The notes under the pieces were generated by a model. That model saw only the letters and a list, made by a program, of their open reading frames with translations. It did no database searches and was not told the origin of the DNA. DNA of 64,000 nucleotides from Loktanella sp. DSM 29012 (GTDB lineage Bacteria > Pseudomonadota > Alphaproteobacteria > Rhodobacterales > Rhodobacteraceae). The first letter of the stretch is position 1; each line of letters opens with the position of its first letter. Positions 1-9,037 of the stretch are shown here, in pieces. The position numbers and the translations under genes were made by a program. The stretch covers positions 434,001-498,000 of the forward strand of contig NZ_FOEJ01000002.1 in NCBI RefSeq assembly GCF_900110705.1, in the 5' to 3' direction.

Positions 1-508
1 GATCGGCGTGCCCATCGGCATCGCAGGTGCGCATCACCCCCGGTTCTACCGCGCGCTGGTGCCGGTGCTGGACCTGATGCAGACGCTGCCGACCTTTGTT
101 TACCTGATCCCCACGGTGGTGCTGTTCGGGATCGGCATCGTGCCGGGTCTGATCGCCACCGTGATCTTTGTGCTGCCTGCGCCGATCCGTCTGACCTACC
201 TCGGGATTTCCTCCACACCCACGGCCCTGATCGAGGCCGCACAGGCGTTTGGTGCCACGAAACGCCAATTGCTGTGGAAGGTCGAACTGCCATCCGCCAC
301 GCCGCAGATCATGGCGGGCCTCAATCAGGCGATCATGCTGTCGTTGTCGATGGTCGTCATCGCAGGTCTTGTCGGGGCCGCCGGCCTGGGCGTGCCGGTG
401 GTGCGCGCCCTGAACACCGTGAACACCGCGCTGGGTTTTGAATCCGGCTTTATCATCGTGATCGTCGCGATCATGCTCGACCGTACGCTGAGGGTCCGCA
501 AACCATGA
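1..508 (+). CDS. choW: Choline/glycine betaine ABC transporter permease, 5' truncated (ChoW/ProW type)
   Basis: The reading frame enters from the left edge (first full codon at base 2) and ends at 506-508, so the N-terminal part is missing. It is an inner-membrane permease of the binding-protein-dependent transport family. Several hydrophobic spans are visible, together with the EAA-type cytoplasmic loop (EAAQAFGATKRQLLWKVELP) that docks onto the ATPase. Its stop overlaps the start of the ATPase gene in ATGA (505-508), which implies translational coupling. The neighbouring ATPase has ChoV-specific sequence, so choline is the likely substrate and a periplasmic ChoX gene probably lies upstream outside the window. 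Glycine betaine or proline specificity cannot be excluded from this half alone. Confidence 0.88.
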   Translation, partial: IGVPIGIAGAHHPRFYRALVPVLDLMQTLPTFVYLIPTVVLFGIGIVPGLIATVIFVLPAPIRLTYLGISSTPTALIEAAQAFGATKRQLLWKVELPSATPQIMAGLNQAIMLSLSMVVIAGLVGAAGLGVPVVRALNTVNTALGFESGFIIVIVAIMLDRTLRVRKP

Positions 509-1518
509 ATGCTGTAGAATTCGACAACGTTTCCATCGTCTTTGGCGACCGCCCGCGATCGGCCCTGCCGCTGATGGACCAGGGCAAGACGCGCGCCGAG
601 GTGCAGGCAGAGACCGATCAGGTGCTTGGCGTGCACAATTGTTCTCTGACGGTGGAAGAAGGCGAAATCCTCGTGCTGATGGGCCTGTCGGGGTCCGGCA
701 AATCGACGCTGCTGCGGTCCGTCAACGGGTTGAACCCGGTGGTGCGCGGCGACGTGCGGATCGCCACGCCCGACGGCATGCAATCGGTGACTCAGGCCAA
801 ATCGCGCAAACTGCGCAAACTGCGCCTGTCCAATGTGGCGATGGTGTTCCAGCAGTTCGGCCTGCTGCCATGGCGCACCGTGCGCGACAACGTGGGCCTT
901 GGCCTTGAATTGGGCGGACTGTCCACCGCCAAACGCCGCGCTCGCGTGGACGAGGAACTGGCCCTTGTCGGTCTGGCCGACCGCGCCGACGCGCTCGTGG
1001 GCGAACTGTCGGGCGGCATGCAGCAACGCGTGGGCCTTGCCCGCGCCTTTACCACGGATGCGCCGATCCTGCTGATGGACGAGCCGTTCAGCGCACTTGA
1101 CCCGCTGATCCGTGCGCGTTTGCAAGACGAGCTGCTGGACATGCAGGCCGAACGTGGCCGGACCATCATTTTCGTCAGCCACGATCTGGACGAGGCGTTC
1201 AAGATCGGCAATCGCATCGCCATCATGGAAGGCGGGCGTATCATCCAGACCGGCACCCCACGCGACATCTTTACCAACCCAGCCAACGACTACGTGGCCG
1301 ATTTCGTGGCCCACATGAACCCGCTGGGCGTGCTGACCGCCCGCGACGTGATGACCCCCGGCACCGCCGGCGCATCCGAAATCGCAGCCGAAACCCCGGT
1401 GCAGGACATCATCGATACGTTGAAACAGGGCATGATCCTGAGCGTGGTGGAAAACGGCCAAAAGATCGGCCAGATCACCCCGACCTCCGTTCTCAACAGC
1501 CTGTCAAAGAACAGCTAG
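505..1518 (+). CDS. choV: Choline ABC transporter ATP-binding protein
   Basis: A 337-residue cytoplasmic ATPase that powers choline import with the preceding permease. Walker A is GLSGSGKST (about residues 60-68), the ABC signature is LSGGMQQR, and Walker B is ILLMDEPFSALDP, followed by the H-loop in FVSHDLDEA. The N-terminal stretch with PLMDQGKTRAEVQ before the first beta strand is typical of the ChoV/ProV subfamily. About 60 residues after the ATPase core resemble a degenerate CBS-type regulatory tail (DVMTPG ... PVQDIIDTLKQG). Choline taken up this way would be oxidised to glycine betaine or demethylated, which is common in marine Rhodobacteraceae. The start at 505 overlaps the choW stop by four bases. 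Confidence 0.93.
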   Translation: MNAVEFDNVSIVFGDRPRSALPLMDQGKTRAEVQAETDQVLGVHNCSLTVEEGEILVLMGLSGSGKSTLLRSVNGLNPVVRGDVRIATPDGMQSVTQAKSRKLRKLRLSNVAMVFQQFGLLPWRTVRDNVGLGLELGGLSTAKRRARVDEELALVGLADRADALVGELSGGMQQRVGLARAFTTDAPILLMDEPFSALDPLIRARLQDELLDMQAERGRTIIFVSHDLDEAFKIGNRIAIMEGGRIIQTGTPRDIFTNPANDYVADFVAHMNPLGVLTARDVMTPGTAGASEIAAETPVQDIIDTLKQGMILSVVENGQKIGQITPTSVLNSLSKNS

Positions 1519-1622
1519 ATGAGTTTGGAATCCGCATGTGGATGACCGCTGTGGGGACAAACTTGCTATTCCAGCGCATCGCAAGATATCGTACCGTGAG
1601 CTTTGGAGATGGAAAGCAAAAG

Positions 1623-1976
1623 ATGGCCAAGTCGATAAATCTGGCGGCAAAGCTCGCAACATTTGACGAAAAATGGTCTCCGCGCACTGTAGCATCCTTC
1701 AATGGTCACGACGTCATGGTCGTGAAGGTCGAGGGAGAGTTCAGATGGCATTCCCACGCAGACACAGATGATTTCTTCCTTGTTCTTTCAGGTGAAATCG
1801 AGATCCGGCTCAGGGACGGACCCGTCACCGTGACAGCGGGAGAGATGTTTGTCGTTCCTAAAGGTGTCGAACATTGCCCGATCGCCGAAAAGGAAGCGCA
1901 TCTGTTGCTGATCGAGCCGACTGGAACCCCCAACACTGGCGATGCCAGAACTGCCGCAGACCGGAAAGTCATCTAA
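1623..1976 (+). CDS. Small cupin-domain protein
   Basis: A 117-residue single-domain cupin. Metal-binding motif 1 is recognisable as HSHADTDDFFLVLSGEIE (histidines near residues 40-42 plus a downstream glutamate), and motif 2 as PKGVEHCP. The start at 1623 is preferred over upstream ATG codons because GGAAAG stands six bases before it. Base composition is slightly less GC-rich than the flanking genes. Substrate is unknown. Relatives include mannose-6-phosphate isomerase-like cupins, but the fold alone does not define a reaction. It is a monocistron between choV and the convergent yebC gene. Confidence 0.8.
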   Translation: MAKSINLAAKLATFDEKWSPRTVASFNGHDVMVVKVEGEFRWHSHADTDDFFLVLSGEIEIRLRDGPVTVTAGEMFVVPKGVEHCPIAEKEAHLLLIEPTGTPNTGDARTAADRKVI

Positions 1977-2051
1977 GCGACTGACCGAAATGGGATCAAA
2001 CCTGCCGCTCTCCTGCCATGCAAACGGCTCAAGCCCGCGCCACCAACGCAC

Positions 2052-2088
2052 CAAACAAAAAGGCCCCCCGCAGGAGGCCCTTTGCATA
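2052..2088 (-). terminator. Intrinsic terminator of yebC
   Basis: Read on the minus strand, an imperfect GC-rich stem (GGGCCTCC paired to GGGGGGCC around a TGCG loop) is followed by TTTTTGTTT, about 20 bases past the yebC stop. Confidence 0.65.
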
Positions 2089-2107
2089 TCACCCAATCAG
2101 ATAGAAC

Positions 2108-2857
2108 TTAGCTTTCGGCGTAGGCGGCCATGACCTCGTCGCTGGCGTCGACGTTGGTGGTGACGTTCTGCACATCGTCGTCGTCCTCGAGTGTCTCGAC
2201 CAGGCGCATCAGCTTGGTCAGGCCTTCCAGATCCAACTCGGTCTGCATGTTCGGCTTCCAGATCAGCTTGGTGGATTCCGCCTCGCCCAATACGGCCTCC
2301 AGTGCGGTGGACACGTCGTTCAGATCGGTCCCTTCGCACAGAATGACGTGGTTTTCATCGTCCGACTGCACATCCTCTGCGCCGGCCTCGATGGCCGCCA
2401 TCATGACCGTGTCCTCGTCACCGACAGACGCGGGATAGACGATCTGACCCTTGCGGTCGAACATATAGCCGACGCTGCCCGTCTCGCCCAGATTGCCGCC
2501 GCTCTTGGTGAATGTCGAACGGACCGAAGATGCGGTGCGGTTGCGGTTGTCGGTCATCGCCTCGACGATGACAGCCACACCGCCGGGGCCGTAGCCTTCG
2601 TAGCGGATCTCGTCATAGTTTTCGGCGTCACCGCCCACGGCCTTGTTGATCGCGCGCTCGATCACGTCCTTTGGCACCGAGGAGGATTTCGCTTCCTTGA
2701 CGGCCAGACGCAGGCGGGGGTTTTTGTCGGGATCAGGGTCGCCCATCTTGGCGGCGACGGTGATTTCCTTGCTCAGCTTGGAAAACAGCTTGGCCCGGAT
2801 CTTGTCCTGACGACCCTTGCGATGCTGGATGTTCGCCCATTTGGAATGTCCGGCCAT
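2108..2857 (-). CDS. yebC: YebC/PmpR family probable transcription or translation regulator
   Basis: A 249-residue cytoplasmic protein that begins with the family hallmark [18 protein letters not shown] and continues with the conserved [10 protein letters not shown] and [17 protein letters not shown] segments. The length is the usual one for the family (about 240-250). YebC-type proteins have been described as DNA-binding regulators, and more recently some members as factors that relieve ribosome stalling at proline stretches. Which role applies here cannot be told. In many bacteria yebC sits by ruvC; here it is followed by its own terminator and has the permease gene upstream. Confidence 0.95.
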   Translation of the reverse strand: MAGHSKWANIQHRKGRQDKIRAKLFSKLSKEITVAAKMGDPDPDKNPRLRLAVKEAKSSSVPKDVIERAINKAVGGDAENYDEIRYEGYGPGGVAVIVEAMTDNRNRTASSVRSTFTKSGGNLGETGSVGYMFDRKGQIVYPASVGDEDTVMMAAIEAGAEDVQSDDENHVILCEGTDLNDVSTALEAVLGEAESTKLIWKPNMQTELDLEGLTKLMRLVETLEDDDDVQNVTTNVDASDEVMAAYAES

Positions 2858-2925
2858 GGCGGGAATCCTTTTGCAGAAATTTGTGTCAGCGGCCTATAGC
2901 GCAGCCCGCCCCTGCCCCGCAAGCA

Positions 2926-4707
2926 TCACAGCGGATAGATCATCGGGATCGCGATGGAACAGATGACCGCAAGGCTCAGGTTAAGCGGCAGACCCACGCG
3001 CAAAAAGTCGGTGAATTTGTATCCGCCAGGGCCGTAGACCAAGGTGTTTGTCTGATAGCCGATGGGCGTGGAAAAGCTGGCCGATGCCGCCATCATCACC
3101 GCAATCACCAGCGGACGCGGATCAAGCCCCAGCGCGCTTGCCAACCCGATGGCAATCGGCGTGATGACAACAGCCACGGCGTTGTTCGACACCAGTTCCG
3201 TCAGCACCATCGACAGCGTGTAGACGCAGAAAACCACAAAGAACGGCGGCATGGTCTGCAAGGTTGGCGCGATGGCATTGGCGATGATTTCCACCGCACC
3301 CGAGGCCTCCAGTGCGGCCCCTACCGCCAACATCCCGAAAATCAGCGCAAGCAACGGCCCGTCCACGCTGGCAAAGGCTTCGTCCGCGTCGATACAGCCC
3401 GTGATCAGCACGATCACGACCCCCAGAAACGCCAGATGCAGGATGGGTGCCACGCCAAGTGCGGCCAGCACGACGATCCCCAGCATGGTCGCGATGGCGA
3501 TGGGCGCGTGACTGCGGCGGTAGGCGCGTTCGGACGGTTTGGACACATCCGCCAGCTTCATTTCCAGTGCCAGTCGCTGAATATCCTCTGGCGCACCTTC
3601 CAGCAGCAGGGTGTCACCGACCTTGACAACCACGTCCTGCAACTGGCGGATGTTCTTGTCCCGCCGGTGTACGGCGAGGACATAGACGCCGTAACGGCGG
3701 CGCAGGCGCATCGCACCCAGCGAACGGCCGACCATCTTGCAATCAGGGGAAATCAGCACCTCGACCGTCGTGGTTTCCACCGCCGACAGCTGGTCCACGC
3801 GGCGCAATTCCTTGTTTGCCTGCAACGACAGGATTTCGGACATCGCGGTGCGCAGCACTACGCGGTCGCCCACCTGCAATTCGACGGCCTCCAGATCGTG
3901 ACGCAGGGACGCATCGCGCCGCACCACGTCGATCAGCCGCACGCCGTCGCGCTTGAACAGCTGCACGCCCGATACCTCGCGCCCGATCAGGTTGCTTTCG
4001 GGGGGGATCACGGCTTCGGTGAAAAACCGCATCTTGGACCGGTCCGACAACATGGCGGCCATGCTGGTCCGGTCGGGCAGCAGCCGGTTGCCGAATATCA
4101 CCAGATACAGCATCGCCCAGACGGCAATGACCAGCCCGATCGGCGTGACCTCGAATATGCCAAAAGGTTCCATCCCCGCCTGCCGCGCCACACCGTCCAC
4201 GACCAGGTTGGTCGACGTACCGATCAGCGTCAGCGTGCCGCCGACGATGGACCCGTAGGACAGCGGGATCAGCAGCTTGGACGCTGCGATTTTCATGGTG
4301 CGGGCCATCTGGATGAACACCGGCAGCATGACGACAACCACCGGCGTGTTGTTCACGAATGCAGAGGCCGAGATCACGAAGCCCATCACGCCGCCCATGG
4401 CCTGACGGGGATTGCGCCGTGCCGCACGTTCGGCGGCCTGCGTGACGTAGTTCAGTGCCCCGGTCCGCACCAGCGCGCCCATGACAATGAACATCATTGC
4501 AATGGTCCAGGGTGCGGCGTTCGACAAAACGGCGACCGCATCGTCGTAGGGCAGGATGCCCGTGAACAGCAGCACGCCTGCCCCTGCCATCGCGACCACC
4601 TCGGTCGGAAAGACTTCGCGCAGGAACAGCACGAACATGACCCCAAGCACGCAAAGCGTCACGGCCGCCTGATGGTCGTTCAGAAATTCCGCGGGAATCA
4701 TTGTCAT
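2926..4707 (-). CDS. SLC13/DASS-family permease with two RCK_C (TrkA-C) domains
   Basis: A 593-residue inner-membrane transporter. Two hydrophobic blocks of several spans each (about residues 10-190 and 385-593) flank a soluble centre (about 200-380) that holds two TrkA-C-like regulatory repeats (LIGREVSGVQLFKRDGVRL and MVGRSLGAMRLRRRYGVYV). Diagnostic transporter motifs are NNTPVVVVMLP and GTSTNLVVDG in the first half and SNNAVAVVITPIAIG in the second. This architecture is shared by putative sulfate, dicarboxylate or sodium symporters; the substrate cannot be inferred. The start at 4707 has AAGGCG just upstream. Gene order suggests it stands alone between yebC and the phosphoesterase gene. 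Confidence 0.88.
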   Translation of the reverse strand: MTMIPAEFLNDHQAAVTLCVLGVMFVLFLREVFPTEVVAMAGAGVLLFTGILPYDDAVAVLSNAAPWTIAMMFIVMGALVRTGALNYVTQAAERAARRNPRQAMGGVMGFVISASAFVNNTPVVVVMLPVFIQMARTMKIAASKLLIPLSYGSIVGGTLTLIGTSTNLVVDGVARQAGMEPFGIFEVTPIGLVIAVWAMLYLVIFGNRLLPDRTSMAAMLSDRSKMRFFTEAVIPPESNLIGREVSGVQLFKRDGVRLIDVVRRDASLRHDLEAVELQVGDRVVLRTAMSEILSLQANKELRRVDQLSAVETTTVEVLISPDCKMVGRSLGAMRLRRRYGVYVLAVHRRDKNIRQLQDVVVKVGDTLLLEGAPEDIQRLALEMKLADVSKPSERAYRRSHAPIAIATMLGIVVLAALGVAPILHLAFLGVVIVLITGCIDADEAFASVDGPLLALIFGMLAVGAALEASGAVEIIANAIAPTLQTMPPFFVVFCVYTLSMVLTELVSNNAVAVVITPIAIGLASALGLDPRPLVIAVMMAASASFSTPIGYQTNTLVYGPGGYKFTDFLRVGLPLNLSLAVICSIAIPMIYPL

Positions 4708-4773
4708 CGCCTTAAAAGTTACACCAGCATCATCGCCCGGCCGTCAGCGCTCTGCAATGGGCTGCAAGACGGG

Positions 4774-5589
4774 TCAGACAGGCCCCGATTGTTGCAGTCG
4801 CCCGCCCTGGCGCACCATAACGTTCTGCGTGGCGCGTCCGGTGCGGTCGTCGGTTTCGACATAGATCCCCGACAGCGTGGCGTCCTCTTCCGCAGGCTGG
4901 AAACGGCCCTTGGGCATGCCGGTGATGAAACGGCGCAGGGGTTCGTCCTTTTGCATGCCGATCACGGAATTGTAGTCGCCGCACATCCCCGCATCCGACA
5001 GATAGGCCGTGCCACCCGGCAGGATCATCGCATCCGCCGTCGGCACATGTGTATGCGTGCCGACCACGATACTGGCGCGCCCGTCGCAATAATGACCCAC
5101 GGCCATCTTCTCGGACGTCGCCTCGCAGTGAATATCCACCAGCGACGCGGCCAGTTGCCCGCCCATCGGATATTGCTTCAACACGCCGTCCAGCGCTGAA
5201 AACGGATCGTCAAAGGGACGCTTCATGAACACCTGACCCAGCACCTGCGCCACCAGCACCTTGCGTCCACGCGCATCGGTGAACACCCGCGCACCTACGC
5301 CAGGGGCCGATTTGGCAAAGTTGATGGGCCGCAGGACGCGCGGTTCCTTTTCGATGAACGCCATCATGTCGCGCTGGTCAAAGGCGTGATCGCCCAGCGT
5401 GACGACATCGGCCCCTGCATCTAGGATCAGCCGCGCATGGTCTGGTGACAGGCCCGCACCATTGGTCGCGTTCTCGCCGTTGACCACGACGAAATCCAAT
5501 TTCCAATCGCGGCGCAGGCGCGGCAGGTGGTCAGTGATGGCGCGACGGCCGGCGCGTCCCATGACGTCGCCCAAAAACATGATTTTCAT
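4774..5589 (-). CDS. TIGR00282/YmdB-like metallophosphoesterase
   Basis: A 271-residue cytoplasmic phosphoesterase. Metal-ligand motifs run in the family order: FLGDVMGRAGR (residues 5-15), VNGENATNG, LGDHAFDQ, DIHCEATSEK and GTHTHVPTAD. B. subtilis YmdB of this family hydrolyses cyclic nucleotides, so a cAMP/cGMP phosphodiesterase role is possible but unproven here. The start at 5589 fits the MKIMFLGDVMG N-terminus; an upstream in-frame codon at 5625 would add 12 residues with no family counterpart. It follows the 5-formyltetrahydrofolate cyclo-ligase gene by about 60 bases on the same strand, a pairing often seen in alphaproteobacteria. Confidence 0.9.
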   Translation of the reverse strand: MKIMFLGDVMGRAGRRAITDHLPRLRRDWKLDFVVVNGENATNGAGLSPDHARLILDAGADVVTLGDHAFDQRDMMAFIEKEPRVLRPINFAKSAPGVGARVFTDARGRKVLVAQVLGQVFMKRPFDDPFSALDGVLKQYPMGGQLAASLVDIHCEATSEKMAVGHYCDGRASIVVGTHTHVPTADAMILPGGTAYLSDAGMCGDYNSVIGMQKDEPLRRFITGMPKGRFQPAEEDATLSGIYVETDDRTGRATQNVMVRQGGRLQQSGPV

Positions 5590-5651
5590 GGGGTTGGTGT
5601 TAGGCCCCTGCCTGACCTGCCGCAAGGGGAACCGGACGTCGTTTCGCGAAC

Positions 5652-6209
5652 TTACCTGCCCGGGATTTCCAGAATCGCGTGTTCCGTCACGACCAGATCC
5701 AGCGGCTGATCCGTCGGTTCAATTGGCAGTTCCTCTGCCTCTTGTGCCGCATAGGCAAACCCCACGGCCAGCACCGGTCCGTCGGCGCGCAGCCGTTCCA
5801 GCGTGCGATCATAGAACCCACCGCCGTAGCCCAGCCGCCCGCCGCGCCTGTCGAATGCGACCAGCGGCACGATGACGATCTGCGGGGTGATCCAATCGCC
5901 CGCCGCCGGCACCAGCGCACCAAAGTCACCCGCCACCATCGCGCAACCCGGCGTCCAGGCACGGAATTGCAGCGGCTGATCCTTGCCCATCACCACCGGC
6001 ATTGCGACCGGGCCGTGTGCGGCGGCCTCCTCCATCACCGGCAGCGGGTCGATCTCAGTGCGCATCGCGGCATAGCCCGCCAATGGCACGCCACGGTGGC
6101 CTGCCAGAAATTCCGACAGCTTGCCCGCCGGGGCCTTGGCCATCGCATGCGCCTCTGCACGCCGGGCAAAGGCATCCGCCCGTGCCTGCGCCTTGGTCAC
6201 AGCAGCCAT
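5652..6209 (-). CDS. 5-formyltetrahydrofolate cyclo-ligase
   Basis: A 185-residue cytoplasmic enzyme that converts 5-formyl-THF to 5,10-methenyl-THF with ATP, a salvage and repair step of one-carbon metabolism. The family signature for phosphate and folate binding is present as VPLVAFDRRGGRLGYGGGFYDRTL (about residues 116-140). The N-terminal region with a basic helix and the MRTEIDPLP segment fit the family. Its ATG lies inside the 3' end of mgtE (13-base overlap), with a purine-rich GGCGGCGGT upstream, so the two genes are probably translationally coupled. Confidence 0.93.
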   Translation of the reverse strand: MAAVTKAQARADAFARRAEAHAMAKAPAGKLSEFLAGHRGVPLAGYAAMRTEIDPLPVMEEAAAHGPVAMPVVMGKDQPLQFRAWTPGCAMVAGDFGALVPAAGDWITPQIVIVPLVAFDRRGGRLGYGGGFYDRTLERLRADGPVLAVGFAYAAQEAEELPIEPTDQPLDLVVTEHAILEIPGR

Positions 6210-7585
6210 ACCGCCGCCAGTCCCAGAAAGGCAAAGAACCCAACGATATCCGTCACCGTCGTCACAAATGCACCCGACGCCAGCGCGGGGTCGATGTTCA
6301 ATCGGTCCAGAATGATCGGCACCCCCGTGCCCGCCAGCCCCGCCACCACGAGGTTAATCACCATCGCGACCGCGATCACGACACCCAGCATGGGCGAGCC
6401 GAACCACACAAGCCCGACGACCCCCATCACCACGGCGAACAACAACCCGTTGATCAGGCCCACCAGCACCTCGCGCCGGATGACCCGCCAGACGTTGGAC
6501 CCGGTCAGATCGCGCGTCGCCAGCGCACGAACCGCCACGGTCAGTGACTGCGTGCCGGCGTTTCCGCCCATGGACGCCACGATGGGCATCAGCACGGCGA
6601 GTGCCACCAGCGACGAAATCGTACCCTCGAACAATGAAATCACCAGTGACGCCAGGATCGCCGTCGCCAGGTTCACCGCAAGCCAGGGCGCGCGCTGTTT
6701 CGTCGTTTCGATCACCCGGTCCGACAGGCTGCCCTCACCCACACCGGCCAGACGCAGCAGGTCTTCTTCTGCCTCTTCTTCAAGGAATGCCATGGCGTCG
6801 TCGATGGTGATGACACCCACGATCCGGCCATCGTCGTCCACCACGGGGGCCGTAATCATGTGATAGTGGTTGATCGCCTGCGCGACCTCCTCGACGTCCT
6901 GCGACACGTTGAACGTGCGGAACGTGTCCTCCACCAGGTCCCGCAGCAGCGTCGCGCGCGGGTGCGACAGCACCCGCCCAAGGGTCACGTAGCCCACCGC
7001 CTTTAGCCGCGGATCAACGAGAATGATATGATAGAACTGGTCCGGCAGCGTCACATCGGACCGCAAAAAATCGATCGTATCGCCAACCGTCCAGTGTTCC
7101 GGCGCGCGCACCAGTTCGACCTGCATGTGGCGACCGGCGGACTCCTCGGGGTAGGTCAGTGATTTCTCGACCACCACGCGGTCCGTGGGCGACAGGGCAT
7201 CCAGCACCAGATCCTGCTGTTCGGGGTCCAGATATTCGACCAGATCGACAACGTCGTCGCTGTCCAGATCGCGCATCGCCTCGACCAGCTCTGCCGGCTG
7301 CATCAGGTCGATGATCTCCTCGCGCAGGTTCTCGTCGAGTTCCGACAGCACCTCGCCGTCGATGCCCTTCCACAACTCCATCAGCTCGCGCCGGGGGCGT
7401 GCGTCGATCACCTCAATCAGATGGGCGATGTCGGCGGGGTGCAGCGGTTCCAGCAGCGCCGCGATATCCTCGGCGTTGCGTGCGTCGATCGCCGCGATGA
7501 CATCGGATACGATGCGGTCGGTGATGCCGAATGCCTCTTCGGTGTCGTCCTCCGGGACCTCCGGTTCGATCTGCGCGTCTGACAT
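6197..7585 (-). CDS. mgtE: Magnesium transporter MgtE
   Basis: A 462-residue Mg2+ channel of the inner membrane. Domain order: acidic N-terminal MgtE_N superhelix (about residues 20-140, with repeated LEPLHPADIA and DLVEYLDPEQQ segments), two CBS motifs (about 150-270, with HMITAPVVDDDGRIVGVIT), a connecting helix, then five transmembrane segments (about 300-460). The pore-lining region contains the conserved PIVASMGGNAGTQSLTVAVR. The cytosolic acidic and CBS domains sense Mg2+ and gate the pore in the family. The start at 7585 is chosen because AAGGGGA stands just upstream; a longer frame upstream lacks family similarity. Confidence 0.95.
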   Translation of the reverse strand: MSDAQIEPEVPEDDTEEAFGITDRIVSDVIAAIDARNAEDIAALLEPLHPADIAHLIEVIDARPRRELMELWKGIDGEVLSELDENLREEIIDLMQPAELVEAMRDLDSDDVVDLVEYLDPEQQDLVLDALSPTDRVVVEKSLTYPEESAGRHMQVELVRAPEHWTVGDTIDFLRSDVTLPDQFYHIILVDPRLKAVGYVTLGRVLSHPRATLLRDLVEDTFRTFNVSQDVEEVAQAINHYHMITAPVVDDDGRIVGVITIDDAMAFLEEEAEEDLLRLAGVGEGSLSDRVIETTKQRAPWLAVNLATAILASLVISLFEGTISSLVALAVLMPIVASMGGNAGTQSLTVAVRALATRDLTGSNVWRVIRREVLVGLINGLLFAVVMGVVGLVWFGSPMLGVVIAVAMVINLVVAGLAGTGVPIILDRLNIDPALASGAFVTTVTDIVGFFAFLGLAAVWLL

Positions 7586-7691
7586 GGCGGTCCCCTTGGC
7601 TGGCTTGCCCTCAGCATAGCTTGCGCGGACGTGGCGACAACAGCGCATCGGGGTGATTGTGCCTGCTTGGGCCGCCACTTAGGGTGCGGAC

Positions 7692-9005
7692 ATGGCAGAA
7701 CATCTTCTACTGGGGCAAACCCTGCAATTCACCGGTGACGCCCTGGCCGACTGGCAGGCTGCCACCCGTCACGACAGCGCAGGCGCGGTCCTGATCCGCG
7801 ACGGGCGCATTTCGGATGTCGGCCCCGCGGAAACCCTGCGCCGGAGTTACCCGCAGGCACCCGTCATCGACTATGGCGACGCGCTGATCTGCGCGGGGTT
7901 CGTCGATGCGCATATGCACTATCCCCAGACCGCCATGATCGCGAGCTGGGGCAAACGCCTGATCGACTGGCTGAACACCTATACCTTTCCCGAAGAGGCC
8001 AAATTCAGCGATCCCGCCTATGCCGACATGATCGCAGGCCGCACGCTGGACCTCACCCTCGCGCACGGCACGACCACGCTCACCAGTTTCTGCACGATCC
8101 ACCCCGCCTCGGTGGACGCATGGTTTCAGGCGGCAGCGGCCCGCGGCATGGCCGTCGTCGGCGGCAAGACCTGCATGGACCGCAATGCACCCGACGACCT
8201 GCGCGACACCGCGCAAACGGCATACGACGACAGCAAGGGTCTGCTGCAACGCTGGCACGGTCAGGGCCGCGCGACCTATGCGATCACGCCACGCTTTTCG
8301 CCCACCTCGACGCCCGACCAGATGTCGGCGCTTGGCGCGCTCTGGGCCGAACACCCCGATTGCCTGATGCAGACGCATCTCAGCGAACAGGTCGACGAAA
8401 TCGCATGGGTCCGCGACCTCTACCCCGATGCCCGCGACTACCTCGACACCTACGAGGCGCACGGATTGCTGGGCGCGCGCGGCCTCTATGGTCACGCGAT
8501 CCATCTGGAACCGCGCGAAATCGACCGCCTGGCCGAGGTCGGTGCCGCTGTCGTCCATTGCCCGACCTCCAATACCTTCATCGGGTCGGGCCTGTTCGAC
8601 ATGATGGGACTGGCAAGCGCGGGCCTGCGGATCGGGCTGGCCACGGACACCGGCGGCGGGTCCAGTTTTTCCATGCTGCGAGTGATGGCTGCGACCTATG
8701 AAATCGGGCAGTTGCGCGGCACGCCGCTGCACCCCGCGCAACTGATGTGGCTGGCGACCGAAGGGTCAGCACAGGCGCTGCACATGGGCGGCCAGATCGG
8801 CCATTTGGGCACGGGGGCCATGGCCGACCTCTGCGTGCTCGACCTCGCCTCTACCCCCGCCATCGCCCAGCGCCACGCCAACGCCGACGACATATGGGAG
8901 GCGCTGTTCCCCACGCTCATGATGGGCGACGACCGCGCCATCCGCGACGTCTGGGTGGCAGGACGGCGGGTTGAAAAAGGTTGTATCAACATCACTTCAC
9001 ATTAA
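7692..9005 (+). CDS. guaD: Guanine deaminase
   Basis: A 437-residue cytoplasmic amidohydrolase that deaminates guanine to xanthine. The first metal motif is DAHMHYPQT (around residue 74). The guanine-deaminase pattern continues with GKRLIDWLNTYTFPEE, THLSEQVDEI (metal histidine), GHAIHLEPRE and ATDTGGGSSFSML (metal aspartate). Length fits the family. Its last few residues (GCINITSH) are encoded by AT-rich DNA, and the sequence stays AT-rich into the next gene, so the 3' end may mark the edge of acquired DNA. An 8-oxoguanine deaminase gene lies 2 kb downstream, which suggests local clustering of purine salvage functions. Confidence 0.93.
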   Translation: MAEHLLLGQTLQFTGDALADWQAATRHDSAGAVLIRDGRISDVGPAETLRRSYPQAPVIDYGDALICAGFVDAHMHYPQTAMIASWGKRLIDWLNTYTFPEEAKFSDPAYADMIAGRTLDLTLAHGTTTLTSFCTIHPASVDAWFQAAAARGMAVVGGKTCMDRNAPDDLRDTAQTAYDDSKGLLQRWHGQGRATYAITPRFSPTSTPDQMSALGALWAEHPDCLMQTHLSEQVDEIAWVRDLYPDARDYLDTYEAHGLLGARGLYGHAIHLEPREIDRLAEVGAAVVHCPTSNTFIGSGLFDMMGLASAGLRIGLATDTGGGSSFSMLRVMAATYEIGQLRGTPLHPAQLMWLATEGSAQALHMGGQIGHLGTGAMADLCVLDLASTPAIAQRHANADDIWEALFPTLMMGDDRAIRDVWVAGRRVEKGCINITSH

Positions 9006-9037
9006 AGTGCCCTAATTACTCGGGGAAATGCGGATTG

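Noticed and set aside
325-1461. Minus-strand open frame opposite choV
   Set aside because: His- and Gln-rich shadow of the ATPase gene with no family features.
2881-5199. Long open frame on the plus strand (about 770 codons) opposite the permease and phosphoesterase genes
   Set aside because: Its product is rich in His, Arg and Gln with no motif; it mirrors the GC-biased third positions of real minus-strand genes.
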